From NCBI GenBank assembly GCA_027600665.1, contig JADGJL010000142.1:3207-37498 (forward strand): a stretch of DNA of 34,292 nucleotides, given 5' to 3'. Below the pieces are notes generated by a model. That model ran no database searches. It had not been told where the DNA came from and saw nothing but the letters and a program-made list of their open reading frames with translations. Below are positions 34,244 to 34,292 of this stretch, piece by piece. Made by a program: the position numbers and the translations under genes. This DNA comes from Irineochytrium annulatum. Taxonomy: Eukaryota > Chytridiomycota > Chytridiomycetes > Chytridiales > Chytridiaceae. The first letter of the stretch is position 1, and every line of letters begins with the position of its first letter.

Positions 34244-34292
34244 GGTGAAGAAGCGAGCGTGAATATCCGAGACGGTGGGGGCCGGGGAGGAG

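Overview
The window is a compact, intron-dense nuclear segment. It is most likely from a flagellated (zoosporic) fungus, such as a chytrid. The housekeeping genes look fungal in size, introns are nearly all 29-70 nt GT-AG, and two genes tied to flagellated cells sit side by side: a CatSper2-type sperm/zoospore cation channel and a rotatin-like basal-body protein. Dikarya lack both. The lineage call is an inference from gene content; I could run no database search.

Layout, left to right: 1-435 (-) is the 5' end of an unrecognised Gly/Gln/Trp-rich protein running off the left edge. 436-2766 is poorly resolved, with a coding-like minus-strand stretch at 1547-2333. Three recognisable minus-strand genes follow: TFIIE-beta (2767-3768), the H3K4 methyltransferase Set1 (4061-8093) and CatSper2 (8938-11164). 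A 486-bp intergenic segment separates CatSper2 from the divergent rotatin-like gene (11651-17869, +). SmB (17931-18673, -) and beta'-COP (19199-22703, +) are divergent, and both have a first coding exon that is only the ATG. V-ATPase subunit c (22812-23472, -) is followed by an unresolved minus-strand region (23795-24568) and AMP deaminase (24733-28069, +). The right end holds two convergent ankyrin-repeat genes (28352-30220, + and 31452-34243, -). They share a non-ankyrin N-terminal region and look like members of one expanded family.

I built gene models by hand from splice motifs and reading phase. For every named gene and both ankyrin genes the exon lengths sum to a multiple of three with no internal stop: TFIIE-beta 216 aa, Set1 1235, CatSper2 522, rotatin-like 1838, SmB 212, beta'-COP 950, V-ATPase c 171, AMP deaminase 862, ankyrin A 578, ankyrin B 881.

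The genes do not form one pathway. Most are basic cell machinery: transcription initiation, chromatin marking, splicing, COPI traffic, proton pumping and purine salvage. The parts most worth following are the divergent CatSper2/rotatin pair, which may be a co-regulated flagellar unit, and the ankyrin family with its conserved F-box-like N-terminus.
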